A stretch of 64,000 nucleotides of DNA from Nocardioides ungokensis (GCF_013466985.1 NZ_CP059164.1:4411001-4475000); one strand, 5' to 3'; shown: positions 37,616 through 47,032, numbered from the stretch's first letter. Numbers and translations: made by a program. The notes: generated by a model not told the origin, from the sequence alone.

Positions 37616-38857
37616 CTACCCGTCGAAGACCCGCAGCAACCGTTCCGCCTTCCACCGCGACTCGGCGTACTCCTCGGCGAGGTCGGAGCGGACCGTGATG
37701 CCGCCGCCGGTGCCGAGGGTCCAGGTGCCGTCGCCGGCGGTGGTCAGCGAACGGATCACCACACCGAGGTCCGCGCGACCGTCGGCAGCGATCCAGCCGA
37801 AGGCGCCGGCGTACGGGCCGCGCGGGGTCGACTCGACGTCGTCGATCACCGACATCGTGCGCAGCTTGGGAGCGCCGGTCATCGACCCGGCCGGGAACAG
37901 GGCGTGCAGGGCACGCACCGTCGTGACGTCGTCGCGCAGCCGGCCGCGCACCGTCGAGACCAGCTGGTGCACCGTCTCGTAGGACTCCACCCCCATCAGC
38001 ACCGGCACCTCGACCGAGCCGGGCTCGCACACCATCGACAGGTCGTTGCGGAGCAGGTCGAGGATCATCAGGTTCTCGCTGCGGAACTTCGGCTCCGTGC
38101 GCAGCCGCTCCCTCAGCGCCTCGTCCTCCCCCGACGTCGCGCCGCGCGGCGTCGTGCCCTTGATCGGCTTGGTCTCCAGGTGCCGGTCGGCGGTCACCAG
38201 TGCGTACCGCTCCGGGGAGGAGCTCAGCAGCCAGGCGCGGTGTCCGGGCAGGTCGTGCTGGAGGAAGCCGGCGTACGGCGCGGGGTTGAGCTCGCGCAGC
38301 CGGAGGTACGCCGACACCGGGTCCAGGTCGCTCTGCCGGGCCAGCCGGTAGGTCAGGTTGACCTCGTAGGTGTTGCCCGCGTGCAGCTCCTCCTGGACCC
38401 GGGCGAACGCCTCGGCGTAGGAGTCGGGCACCTCCGCGACGGGAGGCAGCCCGACGGCCGGACGGGACTCCCGGTCCACGAGCCCGTGGTCGAACAGCCT
38501 GACCTGGCTGGGCCGCATCCACACCGCGTCGGGCAGGCCGCCGGGGTCGCTGGCCGCGGGCAGGTCCGGGCGCGCGGCGTAGCCGAGGTAGCCGAACCAC
38601 TGGTCACCGGCATCGCCCGCCGCGATCTCGCGCTCGAGGACGGCGAAGACGTCGTCACCCACGACCTCCGTCCGGCCACCGGCGTGCCGGCGCACCTCGC
38701 GCCGCGAGGCGTCGTAGGTCAGCGACACGTCGTCGGGCTCCAGCCAGCCGACCAGCGACCGCCGGCCCGACCACTCGCGGGCCCCGCCCCCGTCCAGCCA
38801 GAAGCAGCGCGGGTGGGTCGACGCGACCTCGCGGAACCAGCCGACCGGGTCGCTCAC
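37616..38857 (-). CDS. pabB: Aminodeoxychorismate synthase, component I
   Basis: Protein of 413 residues of the chorismate-utilising family. It converts chorismate plus ammonia to 4-amino-4-deoxychorismate for folate. Signatures include LLSSSPERYALV, ETKPIKGTTPRG, SENLMILDLLRNDLSMVC and the C-terminal LFPAGSMTGAPKLRTMSVI. The family's PIKGT motif, in place of the PISGT seen in anthranilate-synthase-type enzymes such as the neighbour at 40 kb, supports PabB. GTG start overlaps the pabA stop. No pabC lyase is adjacent. Confidence 0.9.
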   Translation of the reverse strand: MSDPVGWFREVASTHPRCFWLDGGGAREWSGRRSLVGWLEPDDVSLTYDASRREVRRHAGGRTEVVGDDVFAVLEREIAAGDAGDQWFGYLGYAARPDLPAASDPGGLPDAVWMRPSQVRLFDHGLVDRESRPAVGLPPVAEVPDSYAEAFARVQEELHAGNTYEVNLTYRLARQSDLDPVSAYLRLRELNPAPYAGFLQHDLPGHRAWLLSSSPERYALVTADRHLETKPIKGTTPRGATSGEDEALRERLRTEPKFRSENLMILDLLRNDLSMVCEPGSVEVPVLMGVESYETVHQLVSTVRGRLRDDVTTVRALHALFPAGSMTGAPKLRTMSVIDDVESTPRGPYAGAFGWIAADGRADLGVVIRSLTTAGDGTWTLGTGGGITVRSDLAEEYAESRWKAERLLRVFDG

Positions 38858-39435
38858 GACAGCTCCAGGAAGTTCGCGACCAGGGCCGCACCGTGCGCCG
38901 AGAGGACCGACTCGGGGTGGAACTGCACGCCCTCGAGCGGCAACGACCGGTGCCGCACCCCCATCACCACGTCCGCGCCGTCCTCGCCGACGCAGCGGGC
39001 CGAGACCTCCAGGCTCTCGGGCACCACCACCGCGGCCAGCGAGTGGTAGCGCACCACCTCGAAGCCCTGCGGCAGCCCGCGGAAGACGCCGCGGCCGTCG
39101 TGCTGGACCGCTGCCACCTCGCCGTGGGCGGGCAGCACCCGGTCCACGGTGCCGCCGTACGACGTCACCAGGCCCTGCATGCCCAGGCAGACACCCAGCA
39201 CCGGACGGGTGGCGGCCAGCAGCACCTCGCGGCCGACCGCGAAGTCGGCGGTCACGGCGGGATGCCCCGGCCCCGGCGACAGCACGACGTGCGAGTGCCG
39301 CAGGACCTCGTCGGCGGACACCTCGTCGTGCTGCACGACGGTCGGCAGCACACCGGTCACGGCGGCGACGAGGTGGACGAGGTTCCAGGTGTAGGAGTCG
39401 TGGTGGTCCACGACGACCACGTCCGGTGCGACCAC
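38854..39435 (-). CDS. pabA: Aminodeoxychorismate/anthranilate synthase glutamine amidotransferase
   Basis: Protein of 193 residues, class I amidotransferase. Catalytic Cys is in VLGVCLGMQGLV; His and Glu are in LEGVQFHPESVLSAHG. It releases ammonia from glutamine for PabB. GTG 39435 is confirmed by TAGGTT exactly 6 nt upstream. It starts 10 bp after the end of the trpEG-like gene on the same strand. Confidence 0.9.
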   Translation of the reverse strand: MVAPDVVVVDHHDSYTWNLVHLVAAVTGVLPTVVQHDEVSADEVLRHSHVVLSPGPGHPAVTADFAVGREVLLAATRPVLGVCLGMQGLVTSYGGTVDRVLPAHGEVAAVQHDGRGVFRGLPQGFEVVRYHSLAAVVVPESLEVSARCVGEDGADVVMGVRHRSLPLEGVQFHPESVLSAHGAALVANFLELS

Positions 39436-39441
39436 CGGCCC

Positions 39442-39447
39442 AACCTA
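39442..39447 (-). promoter_or_regulatory. -10 element of pabAB (leaderless)
   Basis: On the minus strand TAGGTT lies 6 nt before the GTG at 39435. It overlaps the last codons of the upstream trpEG-like gene, so pabAB may be made separately from it. Confidence 0.5.
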
Positions 39448-41364
39448 GCGGTCGAGAAGCAGGTCGCTCACCAGGTCGTGGACCAGGTCGTAGCCGTTCT
39501 CGGTCAGGATCGACTCCGCGTGGAACTGGATGCCGCGGTAGTGCGGCCCGCGCACGAGGTGCACGTCGCCGGACTCGGGGTCGGCCTCGACCGAGACGCC
39601 CTCCGGGAGGCCGGCCGTCGTGGCCGCGTCCACGGCGACCCGTCCGACGAAGGTGTTGTAGAACCCCACCCGCTCGGTACGGCCGTCGATCGAGACCGGC
39701 GACTGGGTGCCCTGGAAGACGATGTCCTTGTAGGCGAGCGGGATCCCGAGCTGGTGGCACAGCGCCTGGTGTCCCAGGCAGACCGCCAGGAACGGCCGGC
39801 CCTGCTCCAGCAGGCGCGCCACGGCCGCGCGCAGCCGGGCCATCTTGGGGTCGTCGCCGTCGCGTGGGTCACCGGGACCCGGCCCGACGATGACGAGGTC
39901 GAAGCCGTCCAGGGCTCCCTCGACGTACTCCTCGTGCCGGACGACGGTGCTGGTCATCCCGAGCACGCCGAGCAGGTGGCGCAGCATGTTCACGAAGTCG
40001 TCCTCGCCGTCGAGGATCACCGCCGACCTGCCCGCCAGCCTGGGGTCGGGAGCCGAGCCACCCTGGTCGGTCAGCCAGAACCTCGACAGCCGGCGGTTGC
40101 GCGCGTTGAGCGCCAGCAGCACGTCCTCGTCGCTGACCAGCTCGGCCACGTTCGCACCGGGAGCCGGCGCGGGCGGCACCAGCCCGAAGGCGCTGAGGAT
40201 CCCCCCGGCCTTGGCGTGCGTCTCGGCGACCTCGTACGCCGGGTCGGAGTCGCGCACCAGCGTCGCGCCGGCCGTCACGGTGAGGTTGCCGTCGAGGTCG
40301 ACGTCCGCGGTGCGGATCACGATCGGGCTGTCGACGACCGGCCCACCGACCGGGTCGCGGCCCAGGACGGCCAGCGCGGCGCCGTAGTAGCCACGCCCCT
40401 CGGACTCGTACTGGGTGATCAGCCGGCAGGCGTTCTCGACCGGCGACCCGGTCACGGTGGCGGCGTACATCGTGTCGCGCAGGACCTCGCGGGGGTCGCG
40501 GCTGGTGCGGCCGGCGAGGAGGTACTCGGTGTGGACGAGGCGGCTCATCGGCTTGAGGAACGGGCCGAGCACCTGGCCGCCCTCGTTGCAGATGTCGCAC
40601 ATCATCTTCAGCTCCTCGTCGACGACCATGAAGAGCTCGTAGATCTCCTTCTCGTCGTGGAGGAAGTCGAGGAGCTGAGCCTTCACGTCGCCGTCGCGGG
40701 GGATCCGGAAGGTGCCGCTGATCGGGTTCATCCGCACGTCGCCGCCGTGGATGGACACGTGCCGCTCGGGGCTGGCGCCGATGAGGTACCGGTCCCCGGT
40801 GAAGAACACGAAGGTCCAGTACGCGCCGCGCTCGCGCTCGAGCAGCCGGCGGAAGACGGTGAGCGCCTTGTCGCGGCCCCAGTCGGCGACCGTGGCGCGG
40901 TAGTGGCGCCCGATCACCAGGTTGGCGCCCTCGCCCTGGCCGATCTCGTCCTCGATGATCGACCCGACGAGCTTGCCGTAGTCGTGGTCGTCGATGTCGA
41001 AGCCGCCGCGGTCGGCGAACTCGATCCCGGTGTCGTCGATCGCCTCGATCACCTCGGCGACGGAGAACTCCCGCTCGGTCTCGACGTCGACCACCACCAG
41101 CGGGGTGCCGTCGTCGTGCGCCTCGAAGCCGCGCTCGCGCACCTGGCGGAACGGGATCCCCACCAGGCGGTCGGCGATGTGCCCGTCATCGGGCACGCCC
41201 TGCTCCAGCGGGACGTCGAGGATCGACTCGACGACGTGCCTCCGGCCGCCCACGAGGCCGACCGTGTCGCGGTCGCCCGCCCGGGTCGAGCGGCGGATGA
41301 TCGCCCACGCCTCGTGCCCCTGGAGCGCCTCGATCGCGGCCCGGGCATCGGTCGTGGAGGACAT
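39445..41364 (-). CDS. Fused anthranilate/aminodeoxyisochorismate synthase (TrpEG/PhzE type)
   Basis: Protein of 639 residues joining a chorismate-utilising domain (~1-425) to a glutamine amidotransferase domain (~445-639; Cys in FLAVCLGHQALC, His in GIQFHAESILTENG). The N-domain closely follows PhzE-type sequences (GGFDIDDHDYGKLVGSIIED, GQGEGANLVIGRHY, RGAYWTFVFFTGDRYLIG, MNPISGTFRIP). Actinobacteria use such fusions both for anthranilate and, in phenazine clusters, for 2-amino-2-deoxyisochorismate. No phz or trp genes are nearby, so the product is open. A -10 box TAGGCT lies 6 nt before the ATG. Confidence 0.85.
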   Translation of the reverse strand: MSSTTDARAAIEALQGHEAWAIIRRSTRAGDRDTVGLVGGRRHVVESILDVPLEQGVPDDGHIADRLVGIPFRQVRERGFEAHDDGTPLVVVDVETEREFSVAEVIEAIDDTGIEFADRGGFDIDDHDYGKLVGSIIEDEIGQGEGANLVIGRHYRATVADWGRDKALTVFRRLLERERGAYWTFVFFTGDRYLIGASPERHVSIHGGDVRMNPISGTFRIPRDGDVKAQLLDFLHDEKEIYELFMVVDEELKMMCDICNEGGQVLGPFLKPMSRLVHTEYLLAGRTSRDPREVLRDTMYAATVTGSPVENACRLITQYESEGRGYYGAALAVLGRDPVGGPVVDSPIVIRTADVDLDGNLTVTAGATLVRDSDPAYEVAETHAKAGGILSAFGLVPPAPAPGANVAELVSDEDVLLALNARNRRLSRFWLTDQGGSAPDPRLAGRSAVILDGEDDFVNMLRHLLGVLGMTSTVVRHEEYVEGALDGFDLVIVGPGPGDPRDGDDPKMARLRAAVARLLEQGRPFLAVCLGHQALCHQLGIPLAYKDIVFQGTQSPVSIDGRTERVGFYNTFVGRVAVDAATTAGLPEGVSVEADPESGDVHLVRGPHYRGIQFHAESILTENGYDLVHDLVSDLLLDR

Positions 41365-41370
41365 GCGCGA

Positions 41371-41376
41371 AGCCTA
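41371..41376 (-). promoter_or_regulatory. -10 element of the trpEG/phzE-like gene (leaderless)
   Basis: On the minus strand TAGGCT lies 6 nt before the ATG at 41364, the same hexamer and spacing as the arsR promoter at 16578. Confidence 0.55.
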
Positions 41377-41449
41377 GTGCGATGAGTCCGGGCCGCCCGC
41401 ACGGTCCAACCCGTGACAGCCCGTGGACAGGCCGAGGAGAGGTGGAGAG

Positions 41450-42013
41450 ATGCGCAGGGTCGTGGCCTACATGCTGGTGTCGCTCGACGGGGTGGCCCAG
41501 GACCCCGACGAGTTCGTGCTCGACTGGGACGAGGCGATGGACGCCGACCTCGCCGACGTCATCGGGTCCCAGACCACGGTCCTGCTCGGCCGCGGGATGC
41601 ACGACGAGTGGGCCCGGTTCTGGCCGAGCTCCGACATCCAGCCCTTCGCGGACTTCATCAACTCGGTCGAGAAGCTCGTCGCGACGTCGTCGGCCCTGCC
41701 GGGTACGTGGCCCCACGCGCACGCCATCGAGGGCGACGTCCTCTCCGCCGTCGAGGCGCTCCGTGACGGGGAGGGCGGCGACATCGGTCTCCACGGCAGC
41801 CTGACCCTCACCGCCTCGCTGCTGGCCGCCGGGCTCGTCGACGACCTCCGGCTCGTCGTCGCGCCACGGGTCGCCGGCGCGGGGCGACGGCTGGTCCCCG
41901 AGGGCACCCCGCCGTTCTCCCTCGAGCTCGTGTCGAGCGCCGCCACCCCGTCGGGGTCGCTGCTGGTCCACTACCGCGTCGCCAGGCACGCGACCGGGAG
42001 CAGCGTCAGCTGA
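41450..42013 (+). CDS. Dihydrofolate reductase/RibD C-terminal-family reductase
   Basis: Protein of 187 residues. The fold begins VVAYMLVSLDGVAQDPDEFV and contains the NADPH-contact GSQTTVLLGRGMHDEWARFW and DIGLHGSLTLTASLLAAGLV segments typical of the RibD_C group. Substrates of the stand-alone members are mostly unknown. ATG 41450 follows AGGAGAGGTGGAG. It converges with the HelD gene, overlapping by 8 bp. Confidence 0.78.
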   Translation: MRRVVAYMLVSLDGVAQDPDEFVLDWDEAMDADLADVIGSQTTVLLGRGMHDEWARFWPSSDIQPFADFINSVEKLVATSSALPGTWPHAHAIEGDVLSAVEALRDGEGGDIGLHGSLTLTASLLAAGLVDDLRLVVAPRVAGAGRRLVPEGTPPFSLELVSSAATPSGSLLVHYRVARHATGSSVS

Positions 42014-44198
42014 TCGTGGTCAGCAGCTGCGTCGCGCGGGTGAGCACGACGTAGAGCGTGGCCCGGCCGGTGGCCGACTCGTCCTCGATCTCCTGCGGCC
42101 GGACGACCACGATGCCGTCGAACTCCAGGCCCTTGGTGTCGAGGCCGGTGAGCACCACGATCCGGTCCTCGCCGGACGGCGTGACCGAGGAGTCGACCGC
42201 GGCGCGGGCGCCCGAGGCGTCCTGGGCGAACTCCGGCCACGACGCCAGCCAGGCGTTGACCTCCGAGCGCCGGGCGACGGGCACCACGATGCCGACGGTC
42301 CCCCCGACCTGGCCCGCGACCTCCGCGACCGCCGCGCGGGTGGTGCTCTCGAGGTCGGCGACCCCGGTGAGCACGACCGGCTCCACGCCGGTGGAGCGCA
42401 CCGCGGTGGGCAGGTCGGCGTCGAGGCCCACCCGCTCGGCGTACGCCGCGGCGTGGGCGTAGATCTCCGAGGAGTTGCGGTAGTTGGTCGAGAGGTGGAA
42501 CTCGTGGACGTCCTTGCCCTCGGTCGCGGCGGCCCGCGCGGCGGCGGACTCGGCGGGCACGGGCCAGGACGACTGCGCGGGGTCCCCGACGATCGTCCAC
42601 GACGCGGTGCGTCCGCGGCGGCCGACCATCCGCCACTGCATCGGCGTGAGGTCCTGCGCCTCGTCGACGAGCACGTGGGCGAAGCCGTCGTCCTCGATGC
42701 GGTGGGTCGGCGGCGTCCAGGCGCGCCCCGTGGGGGCGTACTCCCGGTCGGCCGCCGTCAGCAGCTCCTGCATGTCGACGCCGCCCTCGAGCAGCGAGGA
42801 GTCGTCGAGGTCGCGCTCGTCCTCGGTCTTGGCGGGCACGTCGCCGAGCGCGTAGCGCAGCTCGTCGAGCAGCGGCACGTCCTCGACCGAGAGGGAGCCG
42901 TCACCGCTCCACGACTTGGACAGCAGCCGCTGCTCCTCGGCGCTCACGACACCGTCGCCGACGCGGGAGAGGAACTCCGGCTCGCGCAGCCACGACAGCA
43001 CCTGCGGGGCGTCGAGCGGCGGCCACCAGGCCACGGCGAAGTCGACGAACGGCTGGTGGGACAGCATCTCGTCGTTGAAGGCCTCGCGCCCGCGTTCGCG
43101 GCCGCGCTCGCCGCGCACCTGGCGCCACATCGCGTCGAGCAGGGTGTGGGCGACCCGTGGCAACTGGCGGTTGCGCCGGCCCTGCGACATCAGCTGGCGG
43201 CGCAGCCGGCCGAGCAGGCCGCGGTCGAGCACGATCGTGTCGTCGCGCCAGAACACCCGGAACTCCTGGGGGCTGCCCGGCGCCTGCTGCCGCGCCGTAC
43301 GCCGCATCAGCTCGGCCATCCGCTCCGAGCCCTTCACGTCGGCGACCGCCGGCTCGTCGTGGCGGGTCGCACGGACGCCGTCGACCACCTCGCCGAGGCT
43401 GCGCAGCGCGACCGCGGTCTCGCCGAGGGAGGGCAGCACCCGCTCGATGTAGCGCATGAAGACGCCGCTGGGACCGACGATGAGCACGCCGCCGCCCTCG
43501 TAGCGACGCCGGTCGGTGTAGAGCAGGAACGCCGCGCGGTGCAGCGCCACGACCGTCTTGCCGGTGCCGGGACCGCCCGAGATCGCGACCACACCCTTGC
43601 CGGGCGCGCGGATCGCCTTGTCCTGCTCGGCCTGGATGGTCGCGACGATCGAGTGCATGGACCGGTCGCGGGCGCGGGACAGCTGAGCCATCAGCGCGCC
43701 CTCTCCGATGATCGGCAGGTCCGCCCCCGAACGCTCGAGCTCGTCGGCGTCGAGGAGCTCGTCCTCGACCCCCACGACCGTCGCCCCGGCGCAGCGCAGC
43801 ACCCGGCGGCGCACGACGCCGTGCGGCTCGGCGGCCGTGGCCTGGTAGAACACCGCGGCCGCGGGGGCCCGCCAGTCGATCAGCAGCGAGTCGCGGTTGT
43901 CGTCACGCAGCCCGATCCGGCCGACGTAGCGCGGCTCGGGGTCGAGGTCGGCGGACAGGTCGAGCCGGCCGAAGACCAGCCCCTCGTGCGCGGCGTCGAG
44001 CTGCGCGATCCGCTTCGCGGCCTGGAACACCATGGCGTCGCGCTCGACCAGGCCACCCTCGTGGCCCAGCCGGCCACGACCGTGACCCTCCCGCGCCAGC
44101 TCCTGGGCAGCCTTCGCCGACGTGGCGAGCTGCACGTAAACCCTGTCCACGAAGGCCTGCTCGCGGGCGACCTCGTTCTCGACGAGCTCTTCAGACAA
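42006..44198 (-). CDS. helD: HelD-like ATPase / superfamily 1 helicase
   Basis: Protein of 730 residues. It has an N-terminal arm with a long helix (~1-60), then a Q-like motif (IVATIQAEQDKAIRA) and Walker A at ~208-215 (ISGGPGTGKTVVALHRAAF). Walker B is HVLVDEAQDLTPMQWRM, and the C-terminal SF1 motifs include LTGLDTKGLEFDGIVVV. The HelD family uses ATP to free stalled RNA polymerase from DNA; actinobacterial members (HelR) also protect it from rifampicin. Assignment to HelD rather than UvrD follows from the arm and the interrupted 1A domain. The gene starts 155 bp downstream of the next gene's end. Confidence 0.87.
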   Translation of the reverse strand: MSEELVENEVAREQAFVDRVYVQLATSAKAAQELAREGHGRGRLGHEGGLVERDAMVFQAAKRIAQLDAAHEGLVFGRLDLSADLDPEPRYVGRIGLRDDNRDSLLIDWRAPAAAVFYQATAAEPHGVVRRRVLRCAGATVVGVEDELLDADELERSGADLPIIGEGALMAQLSRARDRSMHSIVATIQAEQDKAIRAPGKGVVAISGGPGTGKTVVALHRAAFLLYTDRRRYEGGGVLIVGPSGVFMRYIERVLPSLGETAVALRSLGEVVDGVRATRHDEPAVADVKGSERMAELMRRTARQQAPGSPQEFRVFWRDDTIVLDRGLLGRLRRQLMSQGRRNRQLPRVAHTLLDAMWRQVRGERGRERGREAFNDEMLSHQPFVDFAVAWWPPLDAPQVLSWLREPEFLSRVGDGVVSAEEQRLLSKSWSGDGSLSVEDVPLLDELRYALGDVPAKTEDERDLDDSSLLEGGVDMQELLTAADREYAPTGRAWTPPTHRIEDDGFAHVLVDEAQDLTPMQWRMVGRRGRTASWTIVGDPAQSSWPVPAESAAARAAATEGKDVHEFHLSTNYRNSSEIYAHAAAYAERVGLDADLPTAVRSTGVEPVVLTGVADLESTTRAAVAEVAGQVGGTVGIVVPVARRSEVNAWLASWPEFAQDASGARAAVDSSVTPSGEDRIVVLTGLDTKGLEFDGIVVVRPQEIEDESATGRATLYVVLTRATQLLTTIS

Positions 44199-44352
44199 CG
44201 ACCGATCCCCTCAGACCCTGAAACATCCCCCATGGCCCGTCCGCACCCGCGGACTGGCGAGTCGACAAGCCTACCCGCTCGGTCCGGAGCCGGTGCCGGG
44301 AATCCCCCCAACCGGCAACGCGACCTGACGGCCCGACCACTCGGGCACCGGC

Positions 44353-45627
44353 TCAGTCGGCGCGGACGTACCTCGCCAGGCCGAGCTGGAGATCGTCGCG
44401 CAGGCGGTGGCCGCTCGCCCGCAGGCCCACGCTGCCGCCCGTCGCCGGGATCACGGCCTCGGTCGACCCGGAGCCGCCTGCGGAGAACGAGGAGAGCCCC
44501 GGCCCACCGTTCTCGAGCGTCCGGACCACGCCCGGGCCGGTGCGGGCGAAGCTCATCTTGACCAGCGTCTCCTGGCCGGGGACGCCGCGCACCTCGAGCT
44601 CGCGGTCGCCCGGCGCCCCCGGCTCGGTGTCCACCAGCCGCCAGAGGTGACCGTCGTACTCGGCCGTCGCCGTGACCGGCCACCCCGCCAGGCGGCCCAC
44701 CGAGGGCGCCGGGGCGTACGCACCCACCGCGATGCGGAGGTCGGGGTCGTCGACGATCCTGCCCTTCTGCCCGTGGGTCACCCACATGCGCACGTGCATC
44801 GACCGGGCCTCGGCGGCCTTGGGGTAGCTGGTGACGCCGCCGCTGCCGGCCGGGTCGAAGAGTGAGTCGTCGCACCCACCACCGAAGACCGTCCCGCGAC
44901 CGTTCACCGTGATGTGGAGCCAGGCGTCCTCGGGGCCTGCCGAGCACAGGTACGACATCGGGAGCGCGCCACCCTCGGTCGACAGGTCGAAGCTGATGTC
45001 CGCCTGGCCGGGGTCGCCGATCGCGTCGGCGAGCAGCCGCTGGCCGGCCACGTCGTCGCGGAAGGTGATCCCGTCCTTCGTGTCGCCGGGGGCCGCCTCG
45101 GTCAGGTCGTACGTCGCCAGGGCGACCTCACCATCACCGGTGACGGTGATGGTGCCGTCCTGCTGGGGCGGCACGCGCACGAAGTCGCCGAAGTCGTCGG
45201 AGGTGACGGCGCGAGGCTTCTCGTCGACGCCCCGCAGCGTGACCTCGTGGTCCGCGCCCGAGGTCGCCCAGCTGACCAGGCGCGGCTCAGGAGAGGGGGC
45301 GAGATGGAGCCGGACCTTGCCGTCGCCCTGCTGCCCGTGGGCGAACGTGAACGTGTAGCCGAGCGAGCTCATCGTCCTCGGGGCCACGTGGCCCGCCAGG
45401 TGCCGGTCCGCCACCGGTGCCTGCCGCCCACCGTCGAGGGAGAGCGTGAGCGTGAGCACCACGGCACCCACGACGGCAGCCGCGACACCGCCCACGGCAC
45501 CACGACGTCGATTGCGCGCGACGCGGATCCGTTCGTGGACCGCGACCGGCCGGACGTGGAGGTCGTGGTCGGCGAGCCCGGAGGCGTGGCGGTCCAGGGT
45601 GCTGCGCAGGTCGTCGGTGGTGCTCAT
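44353..45627 (-). CDS. Membrane-anchored extracytoplasmic protein, partner of the ECF sigma gene
   Basis: Protein of 424 residues. A short cytoplasmic N-terminus (~1-45) is followed by one membrane helix (GGVAAAVVGAVVLTLTLSL) and a large external domain rich in beta-type sequence (CSAGPEDAWLHITVNGRG; GPGVVRTLENGGPGLSSFS). Its ATG overlaps the sigma-factor stop (ATGA), the layout of sigma/anti-sigma pairs. The N-terminus shows no zinc-type HxxxCxxC. An anti-sigma role is plausible by context only. Confidence 0.65.
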   Translation of the reverse strand: MSTTDDLRSTLDRHASGLADHDLHVRPVAVHERIRVARNRRRGAVGGVAAAVVGAVVLTLTLSLDGGRQAPVADRHLAGHVAPRTMSSLGYTFTFAHGQQGDGKVRLHLAPSPEPRLVSWATSGADHEVTLRGVDEKPRAVTSDDFGDFVRVPPQQDGTITVTGDGEVALATYDLTEAAPGDTKDGITFRDDVAGQRLLADAIGDPGQADISFDLSTEGGALPMSYLCSAGPEDAWLHITVNGRGTVFGGGCDDSLFDPAGSGGVTSYPKAAEARSMHVRMWVTHGQKGRIVDDPDLRIAVGAYAPAPSVGRLAGWPVTATAEYDGHLWRLVDTEPGAPGDRELEVRGVPGQETLVKMSFARTGPGVVRTLENGGPGLSSFSAGGSGSTEAVIPATGGSVGLRASGHRLRDDLQLGLARYVRAD

Positions 45628-46169
45628 CGCAGGTCCTCCTTCTCGACGGCCAGCGCCGGGTCGATCCGCAGCTTGGCGAGGGCCTTGCTGGTCTGGCTCT
45701 TGACCGTCCCGACCGAGCAGCCCATCAGGCGGGCGGTCTCGGTCTCGGTGAGGTCCTCGAAGTAGCGCAGCACCACCACGGCGCGCTGCCGCTTGGGCAG
45801 CCGCTCCATGGCCGTCCACAGGTCGTGGCCGGAGTCGCTGGCGCCGGCGCCGTCACCGGACTGTGTCTCCGGCAGCTCCTCGGTGGCGAGCTCGCCGTTC
45901 CAGCGGCGCCGCCACCAGGTCGCATAGGTGTTGACCAGGATCCGGCGTACGTAGGGCTCGGGGTGGCCGTCGATCCGGCCCCACGCGAACCACGCCTTGG
46001 TCAGCGCCGTCTGGAGGAGGTCCTCGGCGAGCGCGTGGTCGTGGGTGAGCAGGTACGCCGTGCGGAGCAGCCCGCTGGAGCGCGCCGCCACGAACTCGTC
46101 GAAGTCGACGCGGCTCGTCGGCCCGTCCGTCCGTGGATCGGTCACCGGTCCCCCTGCCAGTGCAGTCAT
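45624..46169 (-). CDS. ECF sigma factor, SigE family
   Basis: Protein of 181 residues. Sigma region 2 is LLRTAYLLTHDHALAEDLLQ followed by TALTKAWFAWGRIDGHPEPY, and region 4 is LPKRQRAVVVLRYFEDLTE and GCSVGTVKSQTSKALAKLR. The SigE-family RRILVNTYATWWRRRW stretch links the two. It is read ahead of and coupled to the membrane protein gene at 44353-45627. Targets are unknown; autoregulation is usual but no ECF promoter could be fixed by eye. Confidence 0.88.
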   Translation of the reverse strand: MTALAGGPVTDPRTDGPTSRVDFDEFVAARSSGLLRTAYLLTHDHALAEDLLQTALTKAWFAWGRIDGHPEPYVRRILVNTYATWWRRRWNGELATEELPETQSGDGAGASDSGHDLWTAMERLPKRQRAVVVLRYFEDLTETETARLMGCSVGTVKSQTSKALAKLRIDPALAVEKEDLR

Positions 46170-46215
46170 ACCGGGTCCGACCCGGTGGCCACCGCCGATG
46201 GTTGCCCGGTGCCCG

Positions 46216-46977
46216 CTACTTCTTCCGCGACAGGAAGGCCGTCATCGCCTCGCGGGCGGCGTCGGAGGCGAAGAGCCGGGCGCTGAGCTCGGCCATCTCG
46301 TCGCCGTGGGCGTCGATCCGGGCGACCAGGTCGCGGTTGAGGATGCGCTTGGACTCGCGCAGCCCCTGCGGGGCGCCGGTGGCGAGCGACGCGCAGACCC
46401 GCTCCACCTCGGCGTCGAGCTCGTCGGCGGCCACCGCCGTCGTGACCAGGCCGTACGCCGCGGCGTCGCGCCCGGTGAACACCTCGCCCCCGAGCGTGGT
46501 CAGCGCCGCTGCCCGGGGGTTCATCCGGTGGTGCACGGTCAGCGAGATGATCGCCGCGGCCAGGCCCAGCTTGACCTCGGTGAGCGCGAAGGTGGCCTCC
46601 TCGGCCGCGATCGCGATGTCCGAGGCGGCGACGATGCCGATCCCGCCGGCGCGCACGGCACCGTGCAGCCGGGTGACGACGGGCTTGTCCATGGTCGCGA
46701 TGAGGCGCTGCAGCTCGACGATGCGTCGCGCGCCCTCGTCCATGCCACCGGCGGTGGCCTCGGAGAGGTCGGCCCCCGAGCAGAAGACCCTGCCCTCGGC
46801 CCGGATCAGCACGACGCGGACGTCGTCGTCGGCCTCCGCGCGCTCCAGTCCGGCGAACAGCTCGGTCACCAGCCGGCGGGACAGCGCGTTGCGGTTGTGC
46901 TGGGAGTCGAGGGTGAGGGTCGCGACGGCGCCGGTCGCGCCGTAGTGGACGAGCTCGGTCTCTGCTGCGTCAGACAT
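46216..46977 (-). CDS. Enoyl-CoA hydratase/isomerase family protein
   Basis: Protein of 253 residues, crotonase fold. SQHNRNALSRRLV, the oxyanion segments VFCSGADLSEA and AVRAGGIGIVAASDIAIAA, and a C-terminal trimerisation helix region are present. The catalytic Glu pair of true hydratases is not fully clear: one is expected in ATFALTEVKLGLA. It could hydrate enoyl-CoA in fatty or amino acid breakdown. ATG 46977 begins MSDAAETELVHYG. Confidence 0.83.
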   Translation of the reverse strand: MSDAAETELVHYGATGAVATLTLDSQHNRNALSRRLVTELFAGLERAEADDDVRVVLIRAEGRVFCSGADLSEATAGGMDEGARRIVELQRLIATMDKPVVTRLHGAVRAGGIGIVAASDIAIAAEEATFALTEVKLGLAAAIISLTVHHRMNPRAAALTTLGGEVFTGRDAAAYGLVTTAVAADELDAEVERVCASLATGAPQGLRESKRILNRDLVARIDAHGDEMAELSARLFASDAAREAMTAFLSRKK

Positions 46978-47032
46978 GCGCCACATCCTGCCGCACGGCC
47001 ATCCGGACCGGTCGCCGCTCCGAACACCGGTC

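Noticed and set aside
37616..41364. Phenazine biosynthetic cluster
   Set aside because: Only a PhzE-like fusion and pabAB are present; no phzA/B, D, F or G counterparts lie nearby.
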